This document shows positions 52,150-60,619 of a stretch of DNA of 64,000 nucleotides, piece by piece. Under the pieces are notes generated by a model, which saw only the letters and a list, made by a program, of their open reading frames with translations, was not told the origin of the DNA and did no database searches. The translations under genes were made by a program, and so were the position numbers. This stretch comes from Desmonostoc muscorum LEGE 12446. Lineage in GTDB: Bacteria; Cyanobacteriota; Cyanobacteriia; Cyanobacteriales; Nostocaceae. Positions within the stretch are counted from its first letter, which is position 1; the number at the start of each line of letters is the position of its first letter. Location: contig NZ_JADEXS020000001.1 in NCBI RefSeq assembly GCF_015207005.2, positions 5,280,001 through 5,344,000 on the forward strand. Direction: 5' to 3'.

Positions 52150-52631
52150 GTCGTTTTGCCAGCTTATGGTAAGCTGACAAGAACTCAAAAATTGCGGATT
52201 TTTGTCCCTTAATTTATCCAACAAACACTCGTTAATTTAAACTCTGCTCAGAGAAAATAAAAATAAAGCAGACATTGAGTGAAAATGATATTGAGGAAGA
52301 TGTGAACCTAAGTCCGAAGTTAACAGAAGTTCTCTACTGAGAATTTCACAAAATATTACATTGTCAAGAATATCGTGTTGTATCCTTTATATATTAGGCA
52401 TTAGCTGTGAGAGCGATCGCATAATTCAACAAAGGCTAAATTCTGCTGGTTTATGCCTTGGAAGTAACTCTAGCATCAGGTTTTCAAACAAGCCAACTTT
52501 TGTCAAATAAACTTCATATCATTTGAGAAACTTTTGGTTAAGCAAAGTAGGGTTTTGGCGATCGCACCATTGAATGCATTAATTACAACAACCGTCAAGT
52601 ATCATGAGTGCGATCGCTGTTAATCAGAAAT
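52150..52631. other. Intergenic region, no gene recognised
   Basis: 482 AT-rich bases have several GCGATCGC octamers (near 52415, 52558, 52610) and no repeat or convincing frame. Confidence 0.5.
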
Positions 52632-54854
52632 TTAAATTTTTTCCAAGTAGGCGATCGCATTATAATCAGGAACACCTTCGAGCGATCGCTTAGTTCTATC
52701 TAATAGTACATTTCCCTCTGGCCAATGTACTTGCAAGTTGCCTGACTGAATTGGTGCAATATAAACTTGCCCTGGCAACTCGCCTAACTCATTTTTCAGA
52801 ATTACTTTATCCCCTTCTTTTAAACCCAACTTTGCCGCATCACCAGCATTCATTAACACCGCCTCTCGCACTGCGCCGGTAATTGCATCTCTGCGTTCCT
52901 GCACCATACTATTAAATTGTTTGCCTCGGCGGGTTGCTACGAAAAAACAGCCTTCTGGTAATTCTCGCTGGGGTGGCAATAATACCCCAAAGTGTGCCTT
53001 CCCATCCGCTGTGGGAAAGTTCCAGCCAAAGCACAAATGTGAACCACCATATTGAAACTGGTCACCAGGTTGCTGCAAGTGTTGAATACCAGCATACTGG
53101 GGGACAGCTTGGGCAATTTCTTGACGCATTGCAGATGTATTAGCAAAAACCAATTTGTCTGCTAAATCTGGTTTGACGCGTCTTGCCAATTCCAAAAACA
53201 CTTGCCATTCTGGACGCGCTTCGCCAATACGTGGCCCTGGAATTTCTGGGCTGAAAATTACCCGGCGTTCGGTGTTAGTTTCTGTAACTCCCCCTGGTAT
53301 TTCGTAGCGAGTCGTGGCAGGTAAAAGCACTACAGTATCAGCGGGTTCCACTAACATCTGGCTGGACAGAACAATATCCATATGCACCCGCAACGGTATT
53401 TGCTTGAGGGCAGCTTCCACATAATCTGGTTCTGGGAGTACTTCTAGGAAATTTCCCCCCACGGAAAATAACACATCTAATTGTCCCTGATGTGCGGCGT
53501 TAATCATTTCTGGAGCAATTAAACCTTTAGTTGCTGGCACTTCAAAGCCCCAAAGCTGACTGAATTGGGCAGCATGTTCTGGGGTGATGGGTTTACCACC
53601 AGGAAATACAGTGGCGTAACATCCCATTTCTGCACCACCCTGCACCCCAGAGTGACCGCGAATTGGCATTAAACCGCAACCTTCCCGACCGACAAAACCT
53701 TTGGTGAGAGCTAAGTTGATAACACTTCGCACATTATCTTCACCGCACTCATGCTGGGTAATGCCCATACTCCAAACAAATACCGCTTTGTTAGCTTCCC
53801 CGACCATTTTGGCAAAGGCGTACATTTCTTCACGAGATGTGCCGGAAAGCCGTTCTAATTCTTCCCAAGATTGGCTTTCTAAAGATGCCTTTAGTTCTGC
53901 AAAGCCAGCAGTGTGTAAATTAATAAATGACTCATCTACCCAGTTGTTGGCAATTATGTGTTTAATTGTGCCATTTAAAAATGCTATGTCTCCGCCCATA
54001 TTAATTAAAAAGAAGTCTTCGGCAAACTTGGTACCGAAAAGGGCACTTTCTACAATTGATGGCACCCAGTAGCGCTCCATTCCTGGTTCGCGGTAGGTGT
54101 TAATCACTACAATTTTAGTGCCAGCTTTTTTAGCATAATGCAGATATTTAACGGTAACAGGCTGATTATTGGCAACATTGGAGCCAATGAACACCAACAA
54201 ATCAGTACCAATCCAGTCTTTATAAGAACAAGTAGTAGCCCCTGCACCGAGAGCGGCTTTTAACCCTGCTGTGCTGGGAGAATGACAAATCCGGGCAGCG
54301 TTATCTATATTATTGCTTCCCATTGCTCGTACAGCTTTTTGGGTAGCGTAGTAAGTTTCGTTAACGGTGCCGCGACTGGTAACATAGAAGCTCAGGCGGT
54401 CTGGTGTAGTGGCGCGGATGCGATTAGCAATTACCTCTAAAGCTTCATCCCAGTCCACACGACGAAAGCCTTGTTCACCGCGTTGACGAATCATGGGGTA
54501 AGGAAGTCTTCCCAAGTCACGCAATTGGGCACTTTTTTGCTTTTGCAACTGCGAGACATCCTCTAACAGCACGGGGTCAAAAGCTGGCATGGTATTCATC
54601 CGCAACAACCGCAACCGGACATTGCACAGATGAATGCCATCTAAAGTCCAATCTTTCATGCCGGTTGTTCCGAGAGCGCAACCATCGCAAACACCTTTAT
54701 CTAGGATATTCCACGCATAGGGCAGTTGGTCACGAGATAGCCAAATTGCCCGAAATACTTCCCAATAATTGTTGGGGTACTGTTCGCCTATGCCGAAGGG
54801 CTTCCAACTTGCCCAATTTGAAGGTGTCCAGTGCTTTTTGGGTTTGGGTAACAT
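52632..54854 (-). CDS. FdhF/YdeP family molybdopterin oxidoreductase
   Basis: 740 residues from ATG 54854 (MLPKPKKHWTPSNWASWKPF); the frame continues to a TTG at 54908 but the family start fits the ATG. N-terminal Cys cluster GVCDGCALGTTG (Cys56, Cys59) and HLCNVRLRLL (Cys77). The region RICHSPSTAGLKAALGAGA aligns with the FdhF selenocysteine loop, so Cys190 is the likely molybdenum ligand. GSNVANNQPVTVKYLHYAKK, VWSMGITQHECGEDN and GREGCGLMPIRGHSGVQGGA bind the bis-MGD cofactor, and a C-terminal molybdopterin-binding barrel follows (ATRRGKQFNSMVQ). YdeP-type enzymes resemble formate dehydrogenases but their substrate is generally unknown. There is no Tat signal, so it is cytoplasmic. Confidence 0.92.
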   Translation of the reverse strand: MLPKPKKHWTPSNWASWKPFGIGEQYPNNYWEVFRAIWLSRDQLPYAWNILDKGVCDGCALGTTGMKDWTLDGIHLCNVRLRLLRMNTMPAFDPVLLEDVSQLQKQKSAQLRDLGRLPYPMIRQRGEQGFRRVDWDEALEVIANRIRATTPDRLSFYVTSRGTVNETYYATQKAVRAMGSNNIDNAARICHSPSTAGLKAALGAGATTCSYKDWIGTDLLVFIGSNVANNQPVTVKYLHYAKKAGTKIVVINTYREPGMERYWVPSIVESALFGTKFAEDFFLINMGGDIAFLNGTIKHIIANNWVDESFINLHTAGFAELKASLESQSWEELERLSGTSREEMYAFAKMVGEANKAVFVWSMGITQHECGEDNVRSVINLALTKGFVGREGCGLMPIRGHSGVQGGAEMGCYATVFPGGKPITPEHAAQFSQLWGFEVPATKGLIAPEMINAAHQGQLDVLFSVGGNFLEVLPEPDYVEAALKQIPLRVHMDIVLSSQMLVEPADTVVLLPATTRYEIPGGVTETNTERRVIFSPEIPGPRIGEARPEWQVFLELARRVKPDLADKLVFANTSAMRQEIAQAVPQYAGIQHLQQPGDQFQYGGSHLCFGWNFPTADGKAHFGVLLPPQRELPEGCFFVATRRGKQFNSMVQERRDAITGAVREAVLMNAGDAAKLGLKEGDKVILKNELGELPGQVYIAPIQSGNLQVHWPEGNVLLDRTKRSLEGVPDYNAIAYLEKI

Positions 54855-54933
54855 GAGGCAGTATGTGTAAGTTGCTGGATTCTTCAAGGCTACCGTTTTG
54901 AATCGCAAATGAGTAGCAGTTAGTTAAAAATCC

Positions 54934-55325
54934 TTTTACTTGCTAAATGTACCAAAATCAAAAAGTCAAAGCTGCTTTTACTTGCTGAATATACCGAAAT
55001 GAGAAAGCAAACTGGAGTTTGAGAAAGTCAAAGCTGCTTTTACTTGCTAAATATACTGAAATGAGAAAGCAAACTGGAGTTTGAGAAAGCAAACTGGGGT
55101 TTGAGAAAGTCAAAGCTGCTTTTACTTGCTAAATATACCGAAATGAGAAAGCAAACTGGAGTTTGAGAAAGTCAAAACTGCTTTTACTTGCTGAATATAC
55201 CGAAATGAGAAAGCAAACTGGAGTTTGAGAAAGCAAACTGGGGTTTGAGAAAGTCAAAGCTGCTTTTACTTGCTAAATATATCAAAATGAGAAAACAAAC
55301 TGGAGTTTGAGAAACTCAAAGCGCC
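54934..55325. repeat. Higher-order tandem repeat upstream of the FdhF/YdeP gene
   Basis: A 62-bp unit U (starts AAAGTCAAAGCTGCTTTTAC, ends AACTGGAGTTTGAG) and a 20-bp unit V (AAAGCAAACTGGGGTTTGAG) are arranged U-U-V-U-U-V-U. U starts at 54962, 55024, 55106, 55168 and 55250; V at 55086 and 55230. A degenerate partial U precedes (from about 54934) and a partial one follows. V equals the last part of U. Each unit carries a small CAAAC/GTTTG hairpin. The array begins 80 bp upstream of the ATG, on the promoter side of the molybdoenzyme gene. Confidence 0.95.
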
Positions 55326-55504
55326 TTATTGTCAGATATAACTTTTGAAATAAAAATCTCCGCCACCGTTGACAGAGATTTTAGTTATTAAGCGTTGCAG
55401 GAAAAGCAGAATGATTTTGCAGGTTTTGTCAGATGAGCCGAAAAGCCCATCTTTTGTATTTCCAGGCACTCCGGACACCCACCCTACAAGAATCATCTCT
55501 TGAT

Positions 55505-55813
55505 TCAGCAATGCCAAAAATCTTTGTGGGCAGCGACAAGCATCTGAGCCTGTCTCAAAACGTTTCCGAATAAATAAATAGGAATCTGCCAAGCTGCAAC
55601 GGTAACTTCTTTGACTATATCCTGTACACTAATTGCTATTAATTCATGTTCTGGCGGCTCTCCTTCAATTGCACCAGACCAAGTAAAAGCTAATAAGAAA
55701 TCATCGTCTCCAGGCAAAGAGGCAATCAAGCATTCTTCTGGCGTTGGCTGGCAAATAATTCCATAATCATTTGCAAGCTCTACTAGTCTTTGAAAGTTGT
55801 TTACGTTCGTCAT
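55505..55813 (-). CDS. Hypothetical protein, 102 residues
   Basis: A small acidic soluble protein with no recognised family. The N-terminal helix NFQRLVELANDYGIICQPTP is followed by strands (ECLIASLPGDDDFLLAFTWS) and a C-terminal helix (IYLFGNVLRQAQMLVAAHKD). It lies upstream of the tandem repeat array on the same strand as the molybdoenzyme gene, about 650 bp from that gene's start, and no link is evident. Confidence 0.6.
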   Translation of the reverse strand: MTNVNNFQRLVELANDYGIICQPTPEECLIASLPGDDDFLLAFTWSGAIEGEPPEHELIAISVQDIVKEVTVAAWQIPIYLFGNVLRQAQMLVAAHKDFWHC

Positions 55814-56083
55814 TTGTCTTTGGGATGTAACTTAATCTCGGTTTGAGAAGAAATCATATTTTGATATTCATAACTCAAGTTAGTTACTCTGTACCATATA
55901 TTACAAATTATTAATTATTCGGTCAGAGTTAGGAGTTATTGGAGTTAGAACAGGCTTAAGTCCAAAATCTTACCGCGATCGCCAGATTCTATCAGCAACA
56001 ATTGCTACTGTTTTAATAAAACCTACTTTCTCAGTTGACCGTATTCACATACACCTTACCATTTCAGTATTGATGCGCTAGCA
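55814..56083. other. Intergenic region, nothing recognised
   Basis: 270 AT-rich bases between the small hypothetical gene and the CHASE2 cyclase gene, no repeat seen. Confidence 0.5.
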
Positions 56084-58300
56084 TCACTCAGTTTGACGCA
56101 GCGTCTCGAAAAATGCGATCGCTTTTGGAGGAATAGCTGTAAACCGAATCAGAAAAACATGCTTGTCAACATCAATTTGTTTAATTACCTTGGCATAAAT
56201 ATGTTCTTCTTCTGTAGCCAGTTCTGGTTCAATTAATAATTTTAGTTTGAGATTAGCCAAGGGTTCTAAAGAATTTAAAGATTGTAGTTGGGCTGCTTTT
56301 TCTGAGAGGCAAACTAAAGCTCCCACAAATACTGTTCCCCCTGCTTGTTTTCCTTGTAAAACGTTGTATTCTACAGGCACTTCCTGATTCAAATTCACCA
56401 TTATTTCATTATCTTCAGGCAAAAACAAATTATATTCACTACCAATACCACGAATGTCAAAAATCGTCACAGGGTCTTTTATGCCCTTAGGTTTTATTTG
56501 TAATTCTCCAGCAATTTTTAGGTCAATATTGGCATCTTTAGAGGTATTTTCGGAAATCAGAATCTGCCCACCCACAGTATAAGTCTCAATTCGGGCAGCC
56601 AAATTCACATGACTACCGATAACTGTGTATTGAGCGCGTTTTTGAGAACCAATATTTCCCGCCACAACTTCGCCTGTATTAATTCCAATTCCCATTTCGA
56701 GAATTGGTAAGTTCATTTGCTGATTTTGTTCGTTTACTTTCTGCATTGCTAATTGCATAGCAATAGCACAGGCGATCGCTCTTTGAGAATCATCTTTGCG
56801 GCTAATTGGCGCACCAAAGATCACAAAAATGCCATCGCCCATAAATTCATTAATTGTACCTTTATACTGGTTAATTACATCGGTCATTGCTCCCAGATAA
56901 AGATTGAGAATTTTGACTACTTCTTCAGGAGGTAATTGTTCCGAAATAGCGGAGAATCCTCTTAAATCAGACACCAGAACTGTAACTTTTCTGCGTTCTC
57001 CCCCTAGCTTTAACCCAGAAGGAGTTTCTAGGATATTGGCGACTATTTCATCAGTGAGATAACGACCGAGAGTTTTTCGCATCTGGGCAGAACCTTGGGC
57101 GATATACTGAGTAAGTGCGATCGCAGAACCTCCTAATGCCAACAGTGAAGGGACAACAGGAATCCACCAACCACTCAGAAATGCCAAAAAGCTACCACCG
57201 AGTAAACCACCACCCGCCAAACCAACAGCCAGAAAAATCTTCTGATTATTGCTGTGGCGTTGTACCCAACACAAAATCGCACCAATAATTGACCAACCCA
57301 AAATCAATAGCCATTCTATCGGCTCAGGTAAAGTCTTAATCTGTGGACGAGCATCTAAGGCCGCACTCAAAATTTGACTAATTAAATTAGCATGAATTGT
57401 CACACCCGCCATACGTTCTGGATCGGTAAGTACATTGCTGCTGTAAGGCGTATAGAATAAATCTTTCAAACTCTCAGCCGTAGCCCCAATTAATACTACC
57501 TTGCCCCGCATTAAGTCTTTTGGAATACGTTTTTCTTGTAATTCTGTGAGGGAAATTTTGATGAATTGTTGTATTCTTCCTCGATAATTTAAAAGTACTT
57601 GATAACTTCCGGCATCCGCTCGTACATAACCTCCATCATCGGCTTCAAAAATTGGAAAAATGCCCCGATTTAACTGCAAGTAATTAGAGTTATTTGCTGA
57701 TGCCTTTGCCGTAATACCTTCAGGTTTAAAGTACAGCAAAGCCAGTTTCAAAGCAAAACTCTCTAGGATTTCATCATTCTTTAAATTTAGGTATAGCAAT
57801 CCTCGGCGAATTTTGCCGTCGCCATCTAAAGGTAGATCGTTCGCTCCAATTTGATGGCGTTGTTTCAGTACTGGAGATGCATCAACTGAAGAACTATCAA
57901 AAGTATCAGATATTTTTTGTACGCCAATTAAATTGGGGGTAGATTCAAAGACTTTAACTAGAGCTTGATGACCAGGATTTACAGGTAAATCCCGATAAAT
58001 ATCTAAACCGATCGCTCTAGGTTGCTGCTGTTTAATATTCTCCAATACACTAGCAAGCGCCGCATCCGACATTGGCCACTGTCCTTGCTTGCGGACATCT
58101 GCTTCATTAATTTCAACTATCACAATACGGGTATCAACTGGCTCTGGTGGGCGGAGGAGAAAAAATTGATCTAGTGCAGCCAATTCCAATAATTGCAGTA
58201 ATCCAGTTAAGCGTAGTGCAATCACCAGAATTGTAATATTGGGAACTGCAAATAAAACACCCCGCCATTGCCAAATTACGGGTTTCAGGTTTTTCCACAT
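56084..58300 (-). CDS. CHASE2-domain adenylate/guanylate cyclase
   Basis: 738 residues from ATG 58300 (MWKNLKPVIWQWRG); the frame extends 71 codons further through STRR and hydrophobic repeat DNA that I exclude. A first TM helix (about 20-38), an extracytoplasmic CHASE2 sensor (about 45-335, VIVEINEADVRKQGQWPMSD, VVLIGATAESLKDLFYTPYS), three TM helices (about 345-425), and a class III cyclase domain (about 455-640): VTVLVSDLRGFSAISEQ (metal Asp), EFMGDGIFVIFGAP (second metal Asp) and VIGSHVNLAARIE (Asn/Arg transition-state residues). All catalytic positions look present. It makes cAMP or cGMP on an external signal; the purine-specifying residues were not resolved. Confidence 0.93.
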   Translation of the reverse strand: MWKNLKPVIWQWRGVLFAVPNITILVIALRLTGLLQLLELAALDQFFLLRPPEPVDTRIVIVEINEADVRKQGQWPMSDAALASVLENIKQQQPRAIGLDIYRDLPVNPGHQALVKVFESTPNLIGVQKISDTFDSSSVDASPVLKQRHQIGANDLPLDGDGKIRRGLLYLNLKNDEILESFALKLALLYFKPEGITAKASANNSNYLQLNRGIFPIFEADDGGYVRADAGSYQVLLNYRGRIQQFIKISLTELQEKRIPKDLMRGKVVLIGATAESLKDLFYTPYSSNVLTDPERMAGVTIHANLISQILSAALDARPQIKTLPEPIEWLLILGWSIIGAILCWVQRHSNNQKIFLAVGLAGGGLLGGSFLAFLSGWWIPVVPSLLALGGSAIALTQYIAQGSAQMRKTLGRYLTDEIVANILETPSGLKLGGERRKVTVLVSDLRGFSAISEQLPPEEVVKILNLYLGAMTDVINQYKGTINEFMGDGIFVIFGAPISRKDDSQRAIACAIAMQLAMQKVNEQNQQMNLPILEMGIGINTGEVVAGNIGSQKRAQYTVIGSHVNLAARIETYTVGGQILISENTSKDANIDLKIAGELQIKPKGIKDPVTIFDIRGIGSEYNLFLPEDNEIMVNLNQEVPVEYNVLQGKQAGGTVFVGALVCLSEKAAQLQSLNSLEPLANLKLKLLIEPELATEEEHIYAKVIKQIDVDKHVFLIRFTAIPPKAIAFFETLRQTE

Positions 58301-58400
58301 AATTTTTCCACATAATATTGAGAGATGAGGGGACACGGAGACGCAAAGACACAAAGAGGCAAAGACACAAAGAGAGATGAGGGAGAAACAATAACTAATA

Positions 58401-58451
58401 CCCAGTCCCCAGTCCCCAGTCCCCAGTCCCCAGTCCCCAGTCCCCAGTCCC
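58401..58451. repeat. STRR, CCCCAGT heptamers, seven units
   Basis: Seven CCCCAGT units directly follow the DUF928 stop and continue into CACAAAGAGGCAAAGACACA repeats (about 58325-58380). They extend the open frame of the cyclase upstream of its true start. Confidence 0.93.
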
Positions 58452-58452
58452 T

Positions 58453-59193
58453 TTAAATTAATGGACTTGAAGCGATCGCACTTAAACCAACTGATTTGAA
58501 AAATTGTCTCCAATCCAATCTCATTTTTAAATTATTCGGCTCAGTCCGGCGCAGTTGCACTAAAGTAGTCAGAGCTTCATGCCAAATTCCAGCTTCTGCA
58601 TAGATGGCGGGCAATTTCCACAAATTTGCTTTTGCTAATGCCTCCGATAAGGCTAATTCTGGTTTAATTCGTTCCACCCAACCATCTACAATCGGATTGT
58701 CACTGGAATCTTCAGTATTGCAAACAACCGTCAGATACCAGTGATAAGTTTTATCTACTGCTAATGCTGGGGCACTGTCAGGAAGTGTAAAGCTAACAAT
58801 TCCAGATTTATCTGGAAGTGTAAAAGATGTTTCATAAAATACTGTCTGGTCATCATCAGTGAGAAGGAAAAACTTGGCTGTTTTGACTGAAGATTCAGGT
58901 ACATACCAGAAAAATGTTGGATGTTGACCAAGTGTCAGCCCTAATTTATTTTGAGGAATTAAGGGAGTTATCAGTTTTTTACCTGTTAGACAAGAGCCAC
59001 CACGAGTTGAACCACCAGCACTTGCCGGTGGCGCCCCGCGTTTTGGTGGCTTAAATGTTTGACTAATTTGCCAAGTTTTGTTTGGTTCGTATAACTGAGC
59101 CTGAGCCTGTGCTGTGAAACTAGACTGAGCGAAATTCAAACATAAAGGTAGGGAAAATATTACAAAATATTGAGATGACTTAATCCATTTCAT
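58453..59193 (-). CDS. DUF928 domain protein, secreted
   Basis: A 246-residue protein with a Sec-type signal peptide (residues 1-31, VIFSLPLCLNFAQSSFTAQA). The DUF928 region starts with PKRGAPPASAGGSTRGGSC and LIPQNKLGLTLGQHPTFFWY, then strands (FYETSFTLPDKSGIVSFTLP) and a helical end (AGIWHEALTTLVQLRRTEPN). The function is unknown. In cyanobacteria such genes often adjoin CHASE2 proteins, as here, so it may take part in the same envelope sensing unit. The cyclase start lies about 150 bp downstream past an STRR. Confidence 0.9.
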   Translation of the reverse strand: MKWIKSSQYFVIFSLPLCLNFAQSSFTAQAQAQLYEPNKTWQISQTFKPPKRGAPPASAGGSTRGGSCLTGKKLITPLIPQNKLGLTLGQHPTFFWYVPESSVKTAKFFLLTDDDQTVFYETSFTLPDKSGIVSFTLPDSAPALAVDKTYHWYLTVVCNTEDSSDNPIVDGWVERIKPELALSEALAKANLWKLPAIYAEAGIWHEALTTLVQLRRTEPNNLKMRLDWRQFFKSVGLSAIASSPLI

Positions 59194-59342
59194 ATTTATC
59201 TCAAAATGCCTTGGCTTTGGATTGGATAGCTCAAATTGCCAACAATCAGTTGACTAAATCAAGTATTCCCAAAAGCAGGCTGAGATTTCACATTCAACTA
59301 CAATCAACTACAAATTCTCAGTAGAACAAAGCTTTACCGACC

Positions 59343-59480
59343 GATATCCCAGACTTCTCTAATACCATTCCCAAAAATCTTTGCAACATCTAAATCCGTT
59401 GTAGGGGCGTACAGCTGTACGCCCCTACAAATCTATCTGTATCAGGTATTTCGTGAAATGCTATAAGAAGTCCGGGATCT
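59343..59480. mobile_element. 138-bp MITE-like element with GATATCCCAGACTTCT ends
   Basis: The left end GATATCCCAGACTTCT (59343) is complementary, with three mismatches, to AGAAGTCCGGGATCT (59466-59480). The centre carries the GTAGGGGC palindrome 59401-59428. The ends match the arms of the perfect palindrome at 9164-9196. Confidence 0.6.
59401..59428. repeat. GTAGGGGC palindrome, copy 3
   Basis: A perfect 28-bp palindrome with half-site GTAGGGGCGTACAG, inside the 138-bp element. Confidence 0.8.
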
Positions 59481-59872
59481 AAAGCTTGGAGGCTACACCA
59501 TGTAGTTTTATGTAAATCCTTTAGGCGCATCTTTAGAGAGAAATTCTATCAGTAAAAATCAGGTGAAAAATTTCACAAAAATGTCTTGGTTTTTAGTAAA
59601 CCTTTGATTAGCAGAATAATTTGCTGGGATTTTTACCTATGATTAAACTTTGCTTAAACTTACGATTTTAAGATGTGGTTGTTTCAAGCATTTGGAAAAT
59701 TGTCTCTTTGTTTTTCAACTTGGATAATCGAATATTTATTGTAATCACTGTAATCAACGGTGACAGTTTACCGTTTTGATAAGCATAAAAGAGATAAGTT
59801 AATTAGCGACCTACTAATTAATAGTTCTCAGTGTGTATTGCTTGCAGAAGTTTATCATGAGGAAAGCAAAAT

Positions 59873-60403
59873 ATGAAATTTGTTCCACAATTAGTGCTTG
59901 CTGCTGCTAGTTTAACTATAGGTTTTGCAACTCTAGATGCAAAATCTGTATCTGCTGCAATTATTAATTATGCTTTCAGCGTTGATAGTGCCACCACTAA
60001 AGGGAATGGCTTTTTCAGCTTTGATGATTCAACTTTTAGTGAAAATAATTCAGTAGCGATCGCCAAGTCCCTTTCTTTCCAATTTGACGGTGATTCTACT
60101 GTTTACACCGAACAAGATGATATCAATTATCCAGAGTTTCCCCTTGTATATTCAACGTTGTTTTCAACAGGAGAAACATCTTTAGCATTAGACTATACAT
60201 TCGACGATAAAACTAATCCTTCCAGTTCCATCCGCTACGAAATTATTGGTGAGGATTTTACACTTTTCTCCACAACTTCTCCAGATGCCGAAGTCATTTC
60301 AGGTAGAGTTTCTTATACAAGAGTACCTGAACCTACAACTTTAGCTGGCACTTTCTTAGCTTGTAGCCTTGGTTTAATGATCAAAAAGGTCATTAGTCGT
60401 TAG
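59873..60403 (+). CDS. PEP-CTERM sorted secreted protein
   Basis: A 176-residue protein with an N-terminal signal peptide (LVLAAASLTIGFATLDAKSV, cleavage near SAA), a beta-rich body (YAFSVDSATTKGNGFFSFDD) and a C-terminal PEP-CTERM signal: VPEPTTLAG, a short hydrophobic helix (TFLACSLGLMI) and a basic end KKVISR. Exosortase would process it for surface or extracellular-matrix localisation. The TAG stop lies at the start of TTAGTCA/TTGGTCA repeats, so the last codons abut STRR DNA. The role of the body domain is unknown. Confidence 0.9.
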   Translation: MKFVPQLVLAAASLTIGFATLDAKSVSAAIINYAFSVDSATTKGNGFFSFDDSTFSENNSVAIAKSLSFQFDGDSTVYTEQDDINYPEFPLVYSTLFSTGETSLALDYTFDDKTNPSSSIRYEIIGEDFTLFSTTSPDAEVISGRVSYTRVPEPTTLAGTFLACSLGLMIKKVISR

Positions 60404-60619
60404 TCATTGGTCAAACAGGTCATTAGTCACAATAATTCGTAATTTGTAATGGCGATCGAAGACTCGCTAACGTAATTCCTAATTATACCCCCCGACTTCA
60501 GTCGTGAAGCTTGAAATGATGTTTACATTCATGAACAAAAATGCTCTGTTTAATTACGAATTACGAATTACGAATTACGAATTACGAATTACGAATTACA
60601 AGTTAATTAGGAGTAAAAA
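60404..60619. repeat. STRR-rich gap (TTAGTCA and ATTACGA heptamers)
   Basis: 60396-60432 has TTAGTCA/TTGGTCA units and 60553-60600 has six ATTACGA units. Between them, 60488-60510 holds a CCCCCCGACTTCAGTCGTGA structure that resembles an IS200/IS605-type end. RBS-like GGAG precedes the phoD ATG. Confidence 0.8.

Larger units (their letters stand above)
59194..59872. other. Divergent promoter region with a MITE-like element
   Basis: It holds the 59343-59480 element. The remaining sequence up to the PEP-CTERM gene is AT-rich. A possible ribosome-binding site GAGGAAAGC precedes the ATG at 59873. Confidence 0.55.

Noticed and set aside
54934..55325. CRISPR array upstream of the molybdoenzyme gene
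   Set aside because: The 62-bp units are directly abutting with no variable spacers, and no cas genes are nearby.
58301..58513. Extra 71-codon N-terminus of the CHASE2 cyclase
   Set aside because: It is encoded by CCCCAGT and CACAAAGAG repeats and overlaps the upstream DUF928 gene.
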